Below the pieces are notes generated by a model. It did not search any database and had not been told where the DNA came from. It worked only from the letters and a program-made list of their open reading frames with translations. From Metellina segmentata (taxonomy: Eukaryota > Arthropoda > Arachnida > Araneae > Tetragnathidae), in contig OX375873.1 in the NCBI GenBank assembly GCA_947359465.1, positions 95,281,478 through 95,345,477 on the forward strand: a stretch of DNA of 64,000 bases, in the 5' to 3' direction. The position numbers were made by a program, and so were the translations under genes. The number at the start of each line of letters is the position of its first letter. The first letter of the stretch is position 1. This document shows, piece after piece, positions 35,989 to 46,171 of the stretch.

Positions 35989-36070
35989 TTGGTTGTTTTA
36001 AGGTTTTTGCGCAAGGATCGTATTTGGCCAAGCTGCGCCCAAGCACAAGACCGACAACGCAATGAGGGAG
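35987..36070. repeat. Dispersed repeat R, copy 3
   Basis: GGGTTGGTTGTTTTAAGG, GCGCAAGGATCGTATTTGGC, CAAGCTGCGCCCAAGCACAA and GACCGACAACGCAA: the best-preserved copy of repeat R in the window. Confidence 0.6.
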
Positions 36071-36233
36071 GAAGAAAATACAAATAGCAGAAGGGTCGGC
36101 AAGACAATCCTTAGGTACAGCACCTTATTACTTTTAGCCACAGTTAGATGGCGGCTATAGAATGAATACTACCATCTGAAAGGCAACTTCCCTGTTTTTG
36201 GTGTTTTCAACAGAAGTTTGTTACATGGTTGTG

Positions 36234-36566
36234 TATGAAAGTGATTTTTTAGTGTGCACACACATTAAAAAGTCGGAAAGTGAAAATTTATTTCTGTTAT
36301 CCAAATGCTCTCGCATAATACATACTAGAGTTAGTTTATCGCCCGTTTTGATAATGTTTAACGTGTAGTCTAACTGGCGTTGACCAATCTACTATCAAAC
36401 GGATCAATTCGGAATTTATTCTTTCGAATTTTTACTGGCCACGGGCTGAAATTGTATTAAAAAAATCTCAGTGATGTCAGGTTCGGAATGCGTAAAGGGA
36501 ACACGTTCCACCGCAGATACATTAACACCATCTACTATATTTAGTTTGACAGACAAAGCCCTCATA
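36234..36566 (+). mobile_element. MITE-B copy
   Basis: The left end TATGAAAGTGATTTTTTAGT and right end AAAGCCCTCATA match decayed MITE-B termini. Shared interior words are: CCAAATGCTCTCGCATAATA, AGTTAGTTTATCGC, CCAATCTACTATCA, AATTCGGAATTTATTCTTTC and ACACCATCTACTATATTTAG. Confidence 0.75.
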
Positions 36567-36998
36567 AGTATATGGTACTAAACTCTACAGAGTATGATCA
36601 CTCAAACGGTTGTTGATTGAGTGCTCTGTTTTCACGCTCTTGAGGCATCAAATAAGTTTATGCCCTGCCATTGTAGCAATCATTCACCCCGAAGACAAAA
36701 TTTGGAGTTACCACTTTAACTAACATGTCAGAGTAAACTAGGTATGATAGATATCTTGTTAGGATGTTCCCAAAAATTTTGTTCAAAAGTCTATCACATG
36801 TGAGAAGTTATAAGCATCTATAGTCTTACTATGACTAATAAGTTTTGATTTCAACTATCAGCAGTTGTATCTTAAAATTTTTTACCAGAGTTGAAAAATA
36901 CATTTGTTCAGCTTAGAAATAAAATTTTAATTCTTAAAATGTGAAGAAATAATTTATTTAATATTTTTTGAGATGTTATTGAGATGTTTTATTTATTG
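36567..36998. other. AT-rich sequence without recognised features
   Basis: Spacer between two MITE-B copies. Nothing recognised. Confidence 0.45.
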
Positions 36999-37137
36999 GT
37001 GAGAGGCATTTCTTGTAAAGCTAAATGTAAATGCTATTAGTTTTTCTCTAAACATGTTTTCTGTACATATTCCAAACGTAACGTCACTTGGCACTTTTTG
37101 TCGGGTTTGTTTGTTACACTGAAAAATTCCTCTCATA
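36999..37137 (-). mobile_element. MITE-B copy with a large internal deletion
   Basis: Read on the minus strand it opens TATGAGAGGAATTTTTCAGT and closes with TAGCTTTACAAGAAATGCCT, CTCAC. It is only about 140 bases; the central 200 bases of the family are missing while both termini remain. Confidence 0.75.
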
Positions 37138-39129
37138 CATAGGTTAACCACAAATTATTCCTTTTGACTAATAATTATCCTCTATTTTTTTAAATACTTC
37201 CATTTAACTGTTACCAAATCTTTCAAGTACCTGAAATGCATTTTTAATTTTTTAACAAGAGCCATCAATATATGTTTTGTAGAACCAATTTTTGTAACTC
37301 GTTAATCTTCGTGAATAAGCTGTAAATCTTGTGTCTGTGACATTAATAAATGATTCCCAGTTGTCTAATTAATTAACATGTGTACGTCTAAATCTTTCTA
37401 TGGGCGTTGTATTTATTTCGTTTGTTTTTGAACGTGTTGAAATTTACGAAATTGTGTTCATAACCTTGATTGCATGATAATGAATTAGCCACACTTCCCA
37501 TTAAAACATGTGAGGATACTAAATTCTGGAAAATATATTAGAATTTATGACATAACTATAACGAAATTTAACTACTTCTAGAGATTTAAACAAATACAAA
37601 TCCCATTTTAGTCCACAAATTTAATGCAGGTCTTCACATCGTACCAATGTAATAATGAATTTTTTCATTCTTCAGTTTTCATACCATTTATGGCCTTAAG
37701 AGTAATAAAAATATTTAAATAAAAATTGTCTCGAAAAATTTTATTTCCTCTAAGGTACTTTGTGAAGAAATTATTTAGAGCGATGAATTGATTTACTTAA
37801 AAGTTGTGTATGCTTTAATTTACCCATGGTTGTGTAAAAATAATGAATTAGGTTTCTTATTACAAAAAAGTTTGAGTCTAAATAAATAATTCGGGATTAA
37901 ATAAACTGCCATAAATCAGTGTCCAAAATTCATAAAATTCACAGAGCGGAATCTTAAGCATTCTAAAATACATTATCGGTTGATAAAATGTAAACTATTT
38001 GTGATAAATACTTGAGCTTCGACATGCAAAGAAATTTCAACGTTTTAGTTTTGGGTTTCAAAATACTCATTGTACTCACAAATAAAAGTAAGCTTGAATG
38101 GATAAAACTATCAAAGTCTAACATTTTGCATATTCTCGTGCAGATTTAAAATAGTCAGATTTAAGATATTTAGATTTAAAATAGTTTGGTACAACACATA
38201 CACATTTCATCGCAATTTCATAAATTTTGCTTCTAATTTTAAAATTGTTTCCAAATTATTTTACAAGCATTACCAAATTTCTTCTGAGTTGTTCAAACAG
38301 TCACGTATTACTGTTTCTCAGAAGTATAAATTAAAACTTTTGATAAACTCCTGGTAGCTCTAAAAACCATTTTTGTACATGTGTTAGTTTCTAGTCTTAT
38401 AAATTAGTTTGAAGCTTTGAAATAAGTTAAAAAGAAATTATATTAAAGTTTCGGTTAACCAAAAGGATTTAAAATTGATTTGCCTGAGCTACATATCTTC
38501 TTGAGGATAGAAAACTCAAAAAAAAAATTGATGTTACTGGAGATTCAGAAGATATAATTGTTCCCATACTATTGTTCTCACAATACGCATACTTAATTTG
38601 TCTCAATCTGAAATTTTTATTAAATTCTTATAGCATGTTTACTGATTTGATATCCCATGGTTTATTCGAGTTTAAAAAGAATTGTTTGTAAATTAATTCT
38701 TCACTTTGAGCTGTACGCCTTTTATTTTATGAGATTCAATATTTTAATTACCGTTTGTTACATAGGATGTTGAACAACAAGAATTTATTTCTGGGGATTT
38801 TATAATAGTTTTTGAACGATAATAATATTTGAACCACAATATTAATGATGAACATGTGGCTTAGCACTTTAGTTACATCTATTACTATCTTCATGAATAC
38901 ATTAAACTCGATTGTATATTCATTACATAATTTATTAATTTTTAGTATTTAATAAATCGTATATTTATTAGATCAGATTAACCCAATGACAGAGAAAAAA
39001 TAAATCCGATGAAATTTATTATGTTTTAAATGCAGTTTAAAACGTGCTCAGGAATAATGGGTAATAAAGCAGTCGTAGTGGTGTTTATAGTGGTAAGAAA
39101 TCAAGATTCTTGACGCTTGATATATTATA
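37138..39129. other. AT-rich sequence without recognised features
   Basis: Two kilobases with stop codons in every frame. No repeat family member was found by eye. Confidence 0.5.
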
Positions 39130-39421
39130 CTTCACAGTCAACCGGATTAGCATACGAAATGTTGCGAGATCCCAGCTCAATCCAACCAAAGACCGTCGTG
39201 TACAAGGCGACTGGACAACGTTAAATCTGCAATGGTTTCAAATATCCTCACGTTGGCATGGTGTAGTAGTTTGAAGAGTTGGATGCCAGATCTGATCTGA
39301 CCTCGTCGTCTGACCGTAGTCAAAATTTTCACGTCTTGAGTGTTTCCCTTCGGGATTGATCCCGAACTATCGCCAATAGCTCATTGTGTTACAACAAAGC
39401 AACGTTAATTCAACTACCTAC
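39130..39421 (+). mobile_element. SINE-1 near-full-length copy
   Basis: The head is recognisable but decayed (AACCGGATTAGCATAC, then GAGATCCCAGCTCAATCC in the B-box position). The body follows: CGTTAAATCTGC, TGGTTTCAAATATCCTCACG, CGTCTGACCGTAGTC, TTTCCCTTCGGGATTGATCC, CCAATAGCTCATTGTG. It ends GTTAATTCAACTACCTACC, the clearest example of the family 3' end. Confidence 0.8.
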
Positions 39422-39435
39422 CTTAATTTTAAATA

Positions 39436-40145
39436 AATTCTTTTGAAAAGATTCTACTGCTCTTTTATTTTCTGAATTGAATCCTTTGGCATGATTCTAT
39501 CACTCTTCATTAGAATAGAATACAATGAAAATATTCAACCACTCTTTTCCTTATAATAGAATCCTTTGAAAATATTATATTGCTATTTTTTTAGAACTGT
39601 ATCCTTTGGTAGGATTCCTTACAATAGAATCACTTGAAAAGATTCTGTTGCTCTTTCTTTTCGAATTGAATTCTATGACAAGATTCTATCACTCTCTTCA
39701 TAAGAATAGAATCAAATGGAAATATTCGGCTGCTCTTTTTTTTCGAATTGAATCCTATGGCAAGATTATATCACTCTCTTCATAAGAATAGAATCCAATG
39801 GAAATTTTCTATCACTCTTTTCCTTAGAATAGAATCCTTTGAAAAGATTATATTGTTCTTTTTTTTATAATTAAATCCAATTTCAGGATTCTATCACTCT
39901 CATCAGCAGAATACAATCCAATGGAAATATTCCATAACTCTTTTCCTTAGAATAGAATTTTTTGAAAAGATTAGATTGCTCTTTTTTTCGACATTAATCC
40001 TATGGCATGATTCTATCACTCTCTTCATTAGAATAGAATCCGATGGAAATATCCCATCACTCTTTTCCTTATAATAAAATCCTTTGGAAAGATTATATTG
40101 CTCATTTCCTTCAAATAGAATGCTTGGGAAAGTTTTTATTGATCA
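39436..40145. repeat. Minisatellite: ~41-base unit in higher-order triplets
   Basis: About 17 units of roughly 41 bases, each centred on a GAATCCnnTGnnAAGATTC-like motif that is itself nearly self-complementary. Three subtypes alternate: TAGAATCCTTTGAAAAGATT followed by TATTGCTC; GAATTGAATCCTATGGCAAG followed by ATTCTATCACTCTCTTCAT; and AGAATAGAATCCAATGGAAA followed by TATTC. They form a ~122-base higher-order repeat. One unit near 39600-39628 is shortened to about 28 bases. It starts right after the SINE-1 tail. Confidence 0.85.
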
Positions 40146-42035
40146 AGGAGCTCAAAATTGGTTTGAAGTAATGCAGGGAGGACTGAGGTTATAAAGTGTA
40201 ATTATACGTGTGTACCCCTCAGAGGGTTAAATGAATTGAAGCAAAGCTCATAAATACTAATGCAAACAAAAGCACAACCCCGGAGAGAGTCGGTGCATCC
40301 TTTGACCTTTCTTGTGGGGTACTTATTTGGAAGTCTGCTCCGAAACGTGAGCAGATCTGGAGCATGTTTGCAGCCACAGTTCTAGGTCGCGTTCGTACCG
40401 CTGCTCCGAATTCAAACTCATTACAATGAAAAAGACAAGAGATCATTTAGGAAATTGTCATTAAGCCTTCAGTAATTGCTTTTCGAAATGGGATCTCGAT
40501 TGGTAAATAGCCGTTCAAACGACTACGCAAATAGAGGGGAATGCCTACTTCTCAAAGTTCGTAGTCTTGCCAGTTGGCTGAAAGGTATCAATTAAACATT
40601 TTAAACTGTTTGAACTCACAATTATTTTGATAATATGCACTGTGGTAGGAATAGGACTCATGAGAGGTGAAATATTTGCATTATTGAATTGGTGACTGCG
40701 GACTGCGTAGGTTCATTCCCGAATGCATTTCCTTTAATTTCAGTGAGCATAATTCGGGATTATAGTTATTGATAAAACAATTTCAAACAAACATATGTTC
40801 TTTCTTTGTGATGAAGTGTTGGAAGCATTAAATCTCATAATTCGTCTCTATAATTTGGCCCTATAGGTACTGAGTTGCAAATAAATATACTACAACTTTT
40901 ACTTCCTTTACAATAAGGCGCTTGTAAATTCTATTAGTGTATTAAAATATGATAAAATAAAAGGATATGATATGATAAAATAAGGCATGTACTAATATAT
41001 ATTTTGCATTCGTATACATACAATAACGAGTGAAAAGTTACCTAGATCGCTGAATGTTACTTGCATAGTGCATGTTTGAAGTTTTATGACTTAATTTCAG
41101 AAAGTACTTGTATTTCGTACCCATAATTTACAGATCTATTTCGTATTCCTATTACTTATAACGGAAGTAATACTCAAACATTAATCATAGTGATTAAAAA
41201 CGTATCAAAAGTGTAAACCAGTAAATCAGTTTGAACTGTTTTGTGAGTTGATCGATAATCCATCCTAAATAATCTCTGCACACTTCCAAATACCTCACTG
41301 CGTTACATTTGCGTATATAGCACTGTTATAAAAATACAACTACCCTACCTTAAATGATTGATCAGGTCTAATTTTCCGAAATTTTTGTGAAAAATCATCG
41401 GAAGGGGATGGAAAAATGAGACATCAAAAAAATCTAATGAGCATTGTCTTTTTGATCTTCAGAGGTTGTGATTCAAGTATCAAACAAGATAGGTTCTATA
41501 CACTGAGGGTCAGTTAGCCTTAAGAGTAGTTTTTAGGAGCCTTGATTTTGTCTTTTCTATTAATTTGACCTGTGTTTTGTTTAAATTGCATCATCAAAAC
41601 TTCAATTATTTTTCAAAAATCAGGGTGTGAATTCCTTCCCTTCTGTTTCACACACAATTCCCACTAGATTCTTCTAATTATGTCAAACATTGCATGCAAA
41701 AAAAATATTAATGCGAGTATTACCAAGACATCTCTTTCTTCCTTTTACGAAACTAACTATTAGTCAGTTAAATAAATCCATACTTTAGTATAATAAAGGT
41801 GAAATAAACTAATAAACAAAACTTCCAAGCAACTTCCAAAACTAATTACTAATATTCCGAGGCACATAAAAAATTTTACACTGATAATTGCCTTCCCTTT
41901 ATGCCCCCAAGTGGATTTTGGTTAGGTTTCATTTAGAGGCATGAAATCTATTTATGTGAATATGGATGCAATATTCATTATACATTAATTGTAATGAGAT
42001 AAGAAAGTTGTGCAAGAGCACTTTGGCATCTGTAG
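40146..42035. other. Mixed sequence; G+C-elevated patch at 40200-40560
   Basis: The left part (40200-40560) is richer in G+C and contains CCTTTGACCTTT near 40297, which resembles a nuclear-receptor direct repeat, plus a 75-codon minus-strand frame without a domain. Near 40711, GTAGGTTCATTCCC resembles a tRNA B box but lacks a partner box A. The remainder is AT-rich with nothing recognised. Confidence 0.35.
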
Positions 42036-42246
42036 ATGCGTCCATCAAGATCTGACCCATTTAACTATTGACGAGATATCTCGTCAACATATGTCATATT
42101 TTTATTTCGAGATGAATACCCGGTATGGCCAATTTTGCTTATGAAGAATAATCTGGGCATTATGATATTTGCCTGTGATGATGACAAGTTTGGTCAGGTT
42201 TTTTCCTAATCAAGGGATATCTCGTCCATTAAGGTTTGGTCAGCTT
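42036..42246 (-). mobile_element. MITE-A copy, diverged
   Basis: On the minus strand it reads CTTAATGGACGAGATATCCC, CTGACCAAACTTGTCATCAT, then the perfect palindrome GACGAGATATCTCGTC (42071-42086) and GATCTTGATGGACG. The family modules are present in an altered order and the TTAACCC termini are not recognisable. Confidence 0.55.
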
Positions 42247-43970
42247 ATGTACGGTCGAGACTATACCGACTGTCACCACGGTGGTTATGACAGATAAGTG
42301 TAAATGCTACCTTCGGGCCTGCTAGTTTTAATTTCTCAGTGAAAATTACAGTTTTAAGCACTCTCGGATTCAATAGAAGAAGTTATAATCAAAACGGCCA
42401 GAAATGCGACCACACACGGCAATTCTCACAGTCCTAATTTCCATACCCGGTTTTTCTTTCCTTATCATTTTCCAATTCACATGTGAAACGTTCCCAGTTG
42501 GGTTCAAACGCCATTGCAAGAGGCCGTTAATTACAAAGCCCGCCGAAGTTAAACCACGAGAGACAAAAGGGCAATGAGAACGTTTATTTACTTTCGGATT
42601 CATTGATGCACGTCTGACTCCAGCCATTTTATTGTAAAATAGCCTTGCGTAAGGTTTTATTCCTCATTTCCTCTCCCAACATCCGGTTTATTTGCGGCCG
42701 AGTCTTTGTTTTTTACTTTCGCTCCTTCTTTTCCTCTCACTTTGATTCCAGGCTACGGTTTTTAGTTTATGGGTATTGGCAACGCTTGAGAGAATGCCTT
42801 ATGTCCAAATGAGATTGATAGGAAATAAAGAACATCTGGGACCAAGTGTGACCAAGATTTCCATTTTTAAAGTTTTTCTACTTTACGATGAGGCAGTATT
42901 CTGCTTTGCGATATATTTTACGTATTCCATTCGTTAACCTTCCTGATGGTTGTATTGACTAGATATGTCGCCATTAGAATAAAATGATTTCATTATGGGG
43001 AAATTTCAGTATGTGGAGTACCGTGGTTTGCTTTGTCACTCTACGTTTATGTAATGTATACGTTGAAATGCATTCAGAATTTGTTTAAGGCATATATGCT
43101 TTCATCCCTCATATGCAGTCGTTATAAATGGAAAAAATTGTTGAATGAAGTACTAGAGATATAAGTTCTTTGTTTTTTAATTCAACAAATCATTAAACTA
43201 GCTCATTTTAAGCAACTTTTCAAATTTTTACACTATTGTTTGGAGCAACATAATTGTAATTCACCAATAGTGATTTAAAATTGGACGTATCACATATTTT
43301 AATTTCATTTGGTCGTTTTATGAGTCATTTAATGGCATAATACTATTCCAAAAGATTACCTGGTATTGTTCTGTCATCAAGAATCAGCAGTTGTACACAA
43401 TTTTCGTACACTACTGCTTAATTGTGGAATTTGCTTGCTATTTATAAAAGATGGTGGAATAACTTTTTCCTCTACTATATATATATATCATCAAATACTT
43501 TCAAGATTCATTCATTAGAACATACTACGATACATTAAAGATGTATTTTGGACCTGTATGTATTAATGAAAAAATCTTAAATATATGTTGAATATTTGAG
43601 TAATATATTGTAATGTGTGAAAACTTTCAGTATCAGAACTTCTGTGAAGAGATTTTGAAGACTTTCATACAAATGGGGTAATAAATTGTCAGAGGTTCCA
43701 AAAAAGTCTTCATACTTAGCTTCAAAGTCTAATATAAAATATATGTGCCTAGTTTCCATCTCATTCCTTAACGTCACGTTGGTGTGGAGGGAAATCGATT
43801 TGTTGCAAATCAAACTTAGTATAATCACATACGTGAAATACTATATTCATTCTTTGCCTTTTTCTGTAATTTTTTGTAATTTATTTGTGTGTGGAAACAT
43901 TGACAAAACTCAACATTAGCTCACTATACAATTCGAGACGATTTCTATCGTTCAGTCTTCATGCTGCTTT
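42247..43970. other. Mixed sequence; G+C-elevated block at 42370-42760
   Basis: The block at 42370-42760 is complex, with a GGCCGTTAATTACAAAGCCC homeodomain-like site and a CAGCCATTTTATTG site. An 85-codon minus-strand frame (42370-42627) has no domain. The rest is AT-rich, with a short (TA)n near 43480 and overlapping chance frames at 43577-43919. Confidence 0.35.
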
Positions 43971-44118
43971 TTAACCTTTTGACTACGGCTATACTACGTA
44001 GATATCTCGCGTGATTCTTATAACTTTTAAGGTACATCTGCTGTACTGGCCGTAGTCTAAATTCTTTCTTGGCGCTATCAAGGTACAACTGCTGTACCGA
44101 CCGTAATCTAAAGGTGAA
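43971..44118. mobile_element. MITE-D: small TTAA-type inverted-repeat element
   Basis: The left end TTAACCTTTTGACTACGG is the imperfect inverse of the right end CCGTAATCTAAAGGTGAA. Inside, AAGGTACATCTGCTGTACTG is followed by CCGTAGTCTAAA. About 60 bases on, a second copy reads AAGGTACAACTGCTGTACCG, CCGTAATCTAAA, so the right end is duplicated. GGTACAactgcTGTACC is itself a perfect palindromic pair. It is 148 bases and non-coding, with a terminal TTAA on the left only. Confidence 0.6.
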
Positions 44119-45019
44119 ATAATATTTGGCGTGTAGTTGATTTCACTCAATTAAATTTTAAATAAACTTGTCTTTATCTTCTTTATATTTCACGTTTAGT
44201 ATGTAATAAAAGATTTATTTTTGAATCTAGGCTAAGTTAATCAAGGCATTATTCTACCGAGTCTTAATTAACTAGTGATCAAACATAATCAAGCTCAATT
44301 ATTATTTATTGTTGTACACCAAGTGCAAGGATCATATGAACTTTAATTAATGACTCTAAAGAAAACAATCTGAAAAGATTATTTCTGATTTCTCTCTTTC
44401 TTTTAAAACAATCTCTTGCAATCGAAATTTTAACATTTAATTTGGAAAATTGATAATGCATTTAAACACATGACAAATTAATTGTGAACTTTAAACTGTA
44501 TGTTTTATTCAAAATCGAAACATCTTCTCATTTTTCCCGATTTTTACCATTGGGTCAGCAAACCTTTTGTTGACGTCGCAGGTTCAATTCCAGTAACCTA
44601 TCCTGGTTGAATTTTTCTTTTCTGTGTCAAAACCTTCCCTGTGATATATTCATTTACCTTGTATTTCCTCTGTTTGACTAGACTTGGTAAATTATGGTCC
44701 TTGCACCATAAAACCCAACATAATTTACCTTATCATTCCACTCGGGGCATATATAAATAAGACAAGTCATAGAAAACATTCTAAATTCAGAATTAAACAT
44801 AATTTCCAATTGCAGAAAGCAATGGGCAATTGATGAGATATAAAAGGTAGTCGAACCTTAAAAATTATACAGTTAAACAACATGTGCATCTGAAATAAAA
44901 AATAAGTGAAATGAATAAAAGCTATACATCTCTGACTTATTTGAGTAGATTTATTTAGCTTGGTTGAGATTTATAACCAAAAGATAGCATTGGACTAATC
45001 AGCATCGAACGGAAGACAA
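44119..45019. other. AT-rich sequence; isolated tRNA-like B box
   Basis: CGCAGGTTCAATTCCAGTAAC near 44577 contains a good B-box-like GGTTCAATTCC, with GGGTCAGCAAACC upstream as a possible box A. It could be the head of an old tRNA-derived SINE, but no other copy in the window confirms it. Nothing else recognised. Confidence 0.35.
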
Positions 45020-45800
45020 ACATTGTCAAAGTACGTGGACATACACACAAAACGAAATTGTTCTGACGCGGAAGATAGAAATACATCCAAGGTAATTTTC
45101 AAGAAACGAACCTGCGCTTAAAACTCGCTGATGTCTTTCGCACTGGGTAAGCCTTCTCAAATAGGAGTAGAAAACTGCGTCAAAATTCAGTACTGAAAAT
45201 ATTCCATGAATATTTGACGAAAAGTTGTGAATACTGACGTTTTGCAGTGTGCCGTTTAACAGCATTAAATTAGGCTACGAAACCCAACGAATAAATTGAA
45301 TTCATGTGCGTTGGCGTTCGGGAGCAGGACCGCCCACGTCAGTCTTGTGGGAAACCTCATCATCTTGCGAAGAATGCAATACAGAAAAAAAGGTGGTTTC
45401 CTTTTTTACTCACAACTAATATTAACATAGAAGCCAGTGGAGAAAATAAATAAAGATTTCAATGGAATGTAACACGGATTCCCATCGCTGTTGACACAGC
45501 GATTGCTATGAATGGAACTAGTTCGGAGTCTTAGACTAAGAAGGGAAAGGAAAATGACCAGCCTACTTCGATAGGTCAGACAAGCAACAGGTCTGTGTGT
45601 TTTTATTCTGCTCTGCCAGACAACAATCTGAAGAGATGCAGTTCTAGTCATTCCTAGTAACTGGATGAATTGCTTCTGCTGTCTTGGAAATTTTCTCGTT
45701 TTGATGTATTTGCTTCTCGAAATTATTATTTGATAGTGAAAATTACTTAGCCGTAACCTCTCGCTACTGCAACGTACATCCATATATCTCTCATTTTCAT
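45020..45800. other. G+C-elevated block with a 125-codon minus frame
   Basis: This block contains GACCGCCCACG (resembling Gli/Ci sites) and, a few bases on, TGTGGGAAAC (the Su(H)/RBPJ consensus YGTGRGAA) at about 45328-45352. A minus-strand frame of 125 codons runs from 45783 to 45406. Its product is basic and Ser/Arg-rich, with a hydrophobic stretch in the middle and no recognised domain. I treat the frame as a by-product of composition and the block as candidate regulatory DNA. The coding alternative remains open. Confidence 0.35.
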
Positions 45801-45988
45801 TTGTCCGATTAATGTGATCTCTTCCCGAAATCTTTATTCGATTATGAACATTACTTTATAGTCATGACCATAGATTATGAACGAAAAAAAAATCGATTAT
45901 GACTATTATTTTATAAACTCTGCTACTGCAATATGCCATTTATCGCACATTGAGCTATATCATTCCTTAATTTGTTTAGATTTCAGTG
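45801..45988. other. Short repeated TCGATTATGA words
   Basis: ATTCGATTATGAACATTACTTTATA and ATCGATTATGACTATTATTTTATA (about 45836 and 45892) form a loose direct repeat of about 25 bases. No function is suggested. Confidence 0.5.
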
Positions 45989-46171
45989 TTAAACACCCTT
46001 GTGTTTGTCTTGACGAGTTATCTTGTCATTTTAAAAATTGATCAAATCTAGATGGGCGAGATATCTTGTCATTAAAATATAACTGACCTGATCTTGATCT
46101 ATACATCATGAAAAAAAGTTGGCAATATCTTGACGGGCAAGATATCTCGTTGAAAACACTTGTAGTGTTAA
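45989..46171 (+). mobile_element. MITE-A copy, TTAA at both ends
   Basis: The left end is TTAAACACCCTTGTGTTTGT, with CTTGACGAG following; the right end is AAAACACTTGTAGTGTTAA. Modules present are: GGGCGAGATATCTTGTCATT, AACTGACCTGATCTTGATCT, GTTGGCAATATCTTGACGG and CAAGATATCTCGTTGAAAAC. About 0.18 kb. Confidence 0.8.

Noticed and set aside
39436..40145. CRISPR array
   Set aside because: Regularly spaced repeats, but unit and spacer are both variants of the same sequence, units diverge, and the context is eukaryotic. It is a minisatellite.
40690..40730. tRNA-like head of a SINE
   Set aside because: A single B-box-like word, with no second copy in the window to support a family.
44548..44610. 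tRNA gene
   Set aside because: Only the B-box-like GGTTCAATTCC is convincing; the arms do not pair and no box A fits.
45406..45783. 125-codon minus-strand frame as a gene
   Set aside because: No domain, low-complexity Ser/Arg content and no splice or repeat evidence. Could be revisited with transcripts.
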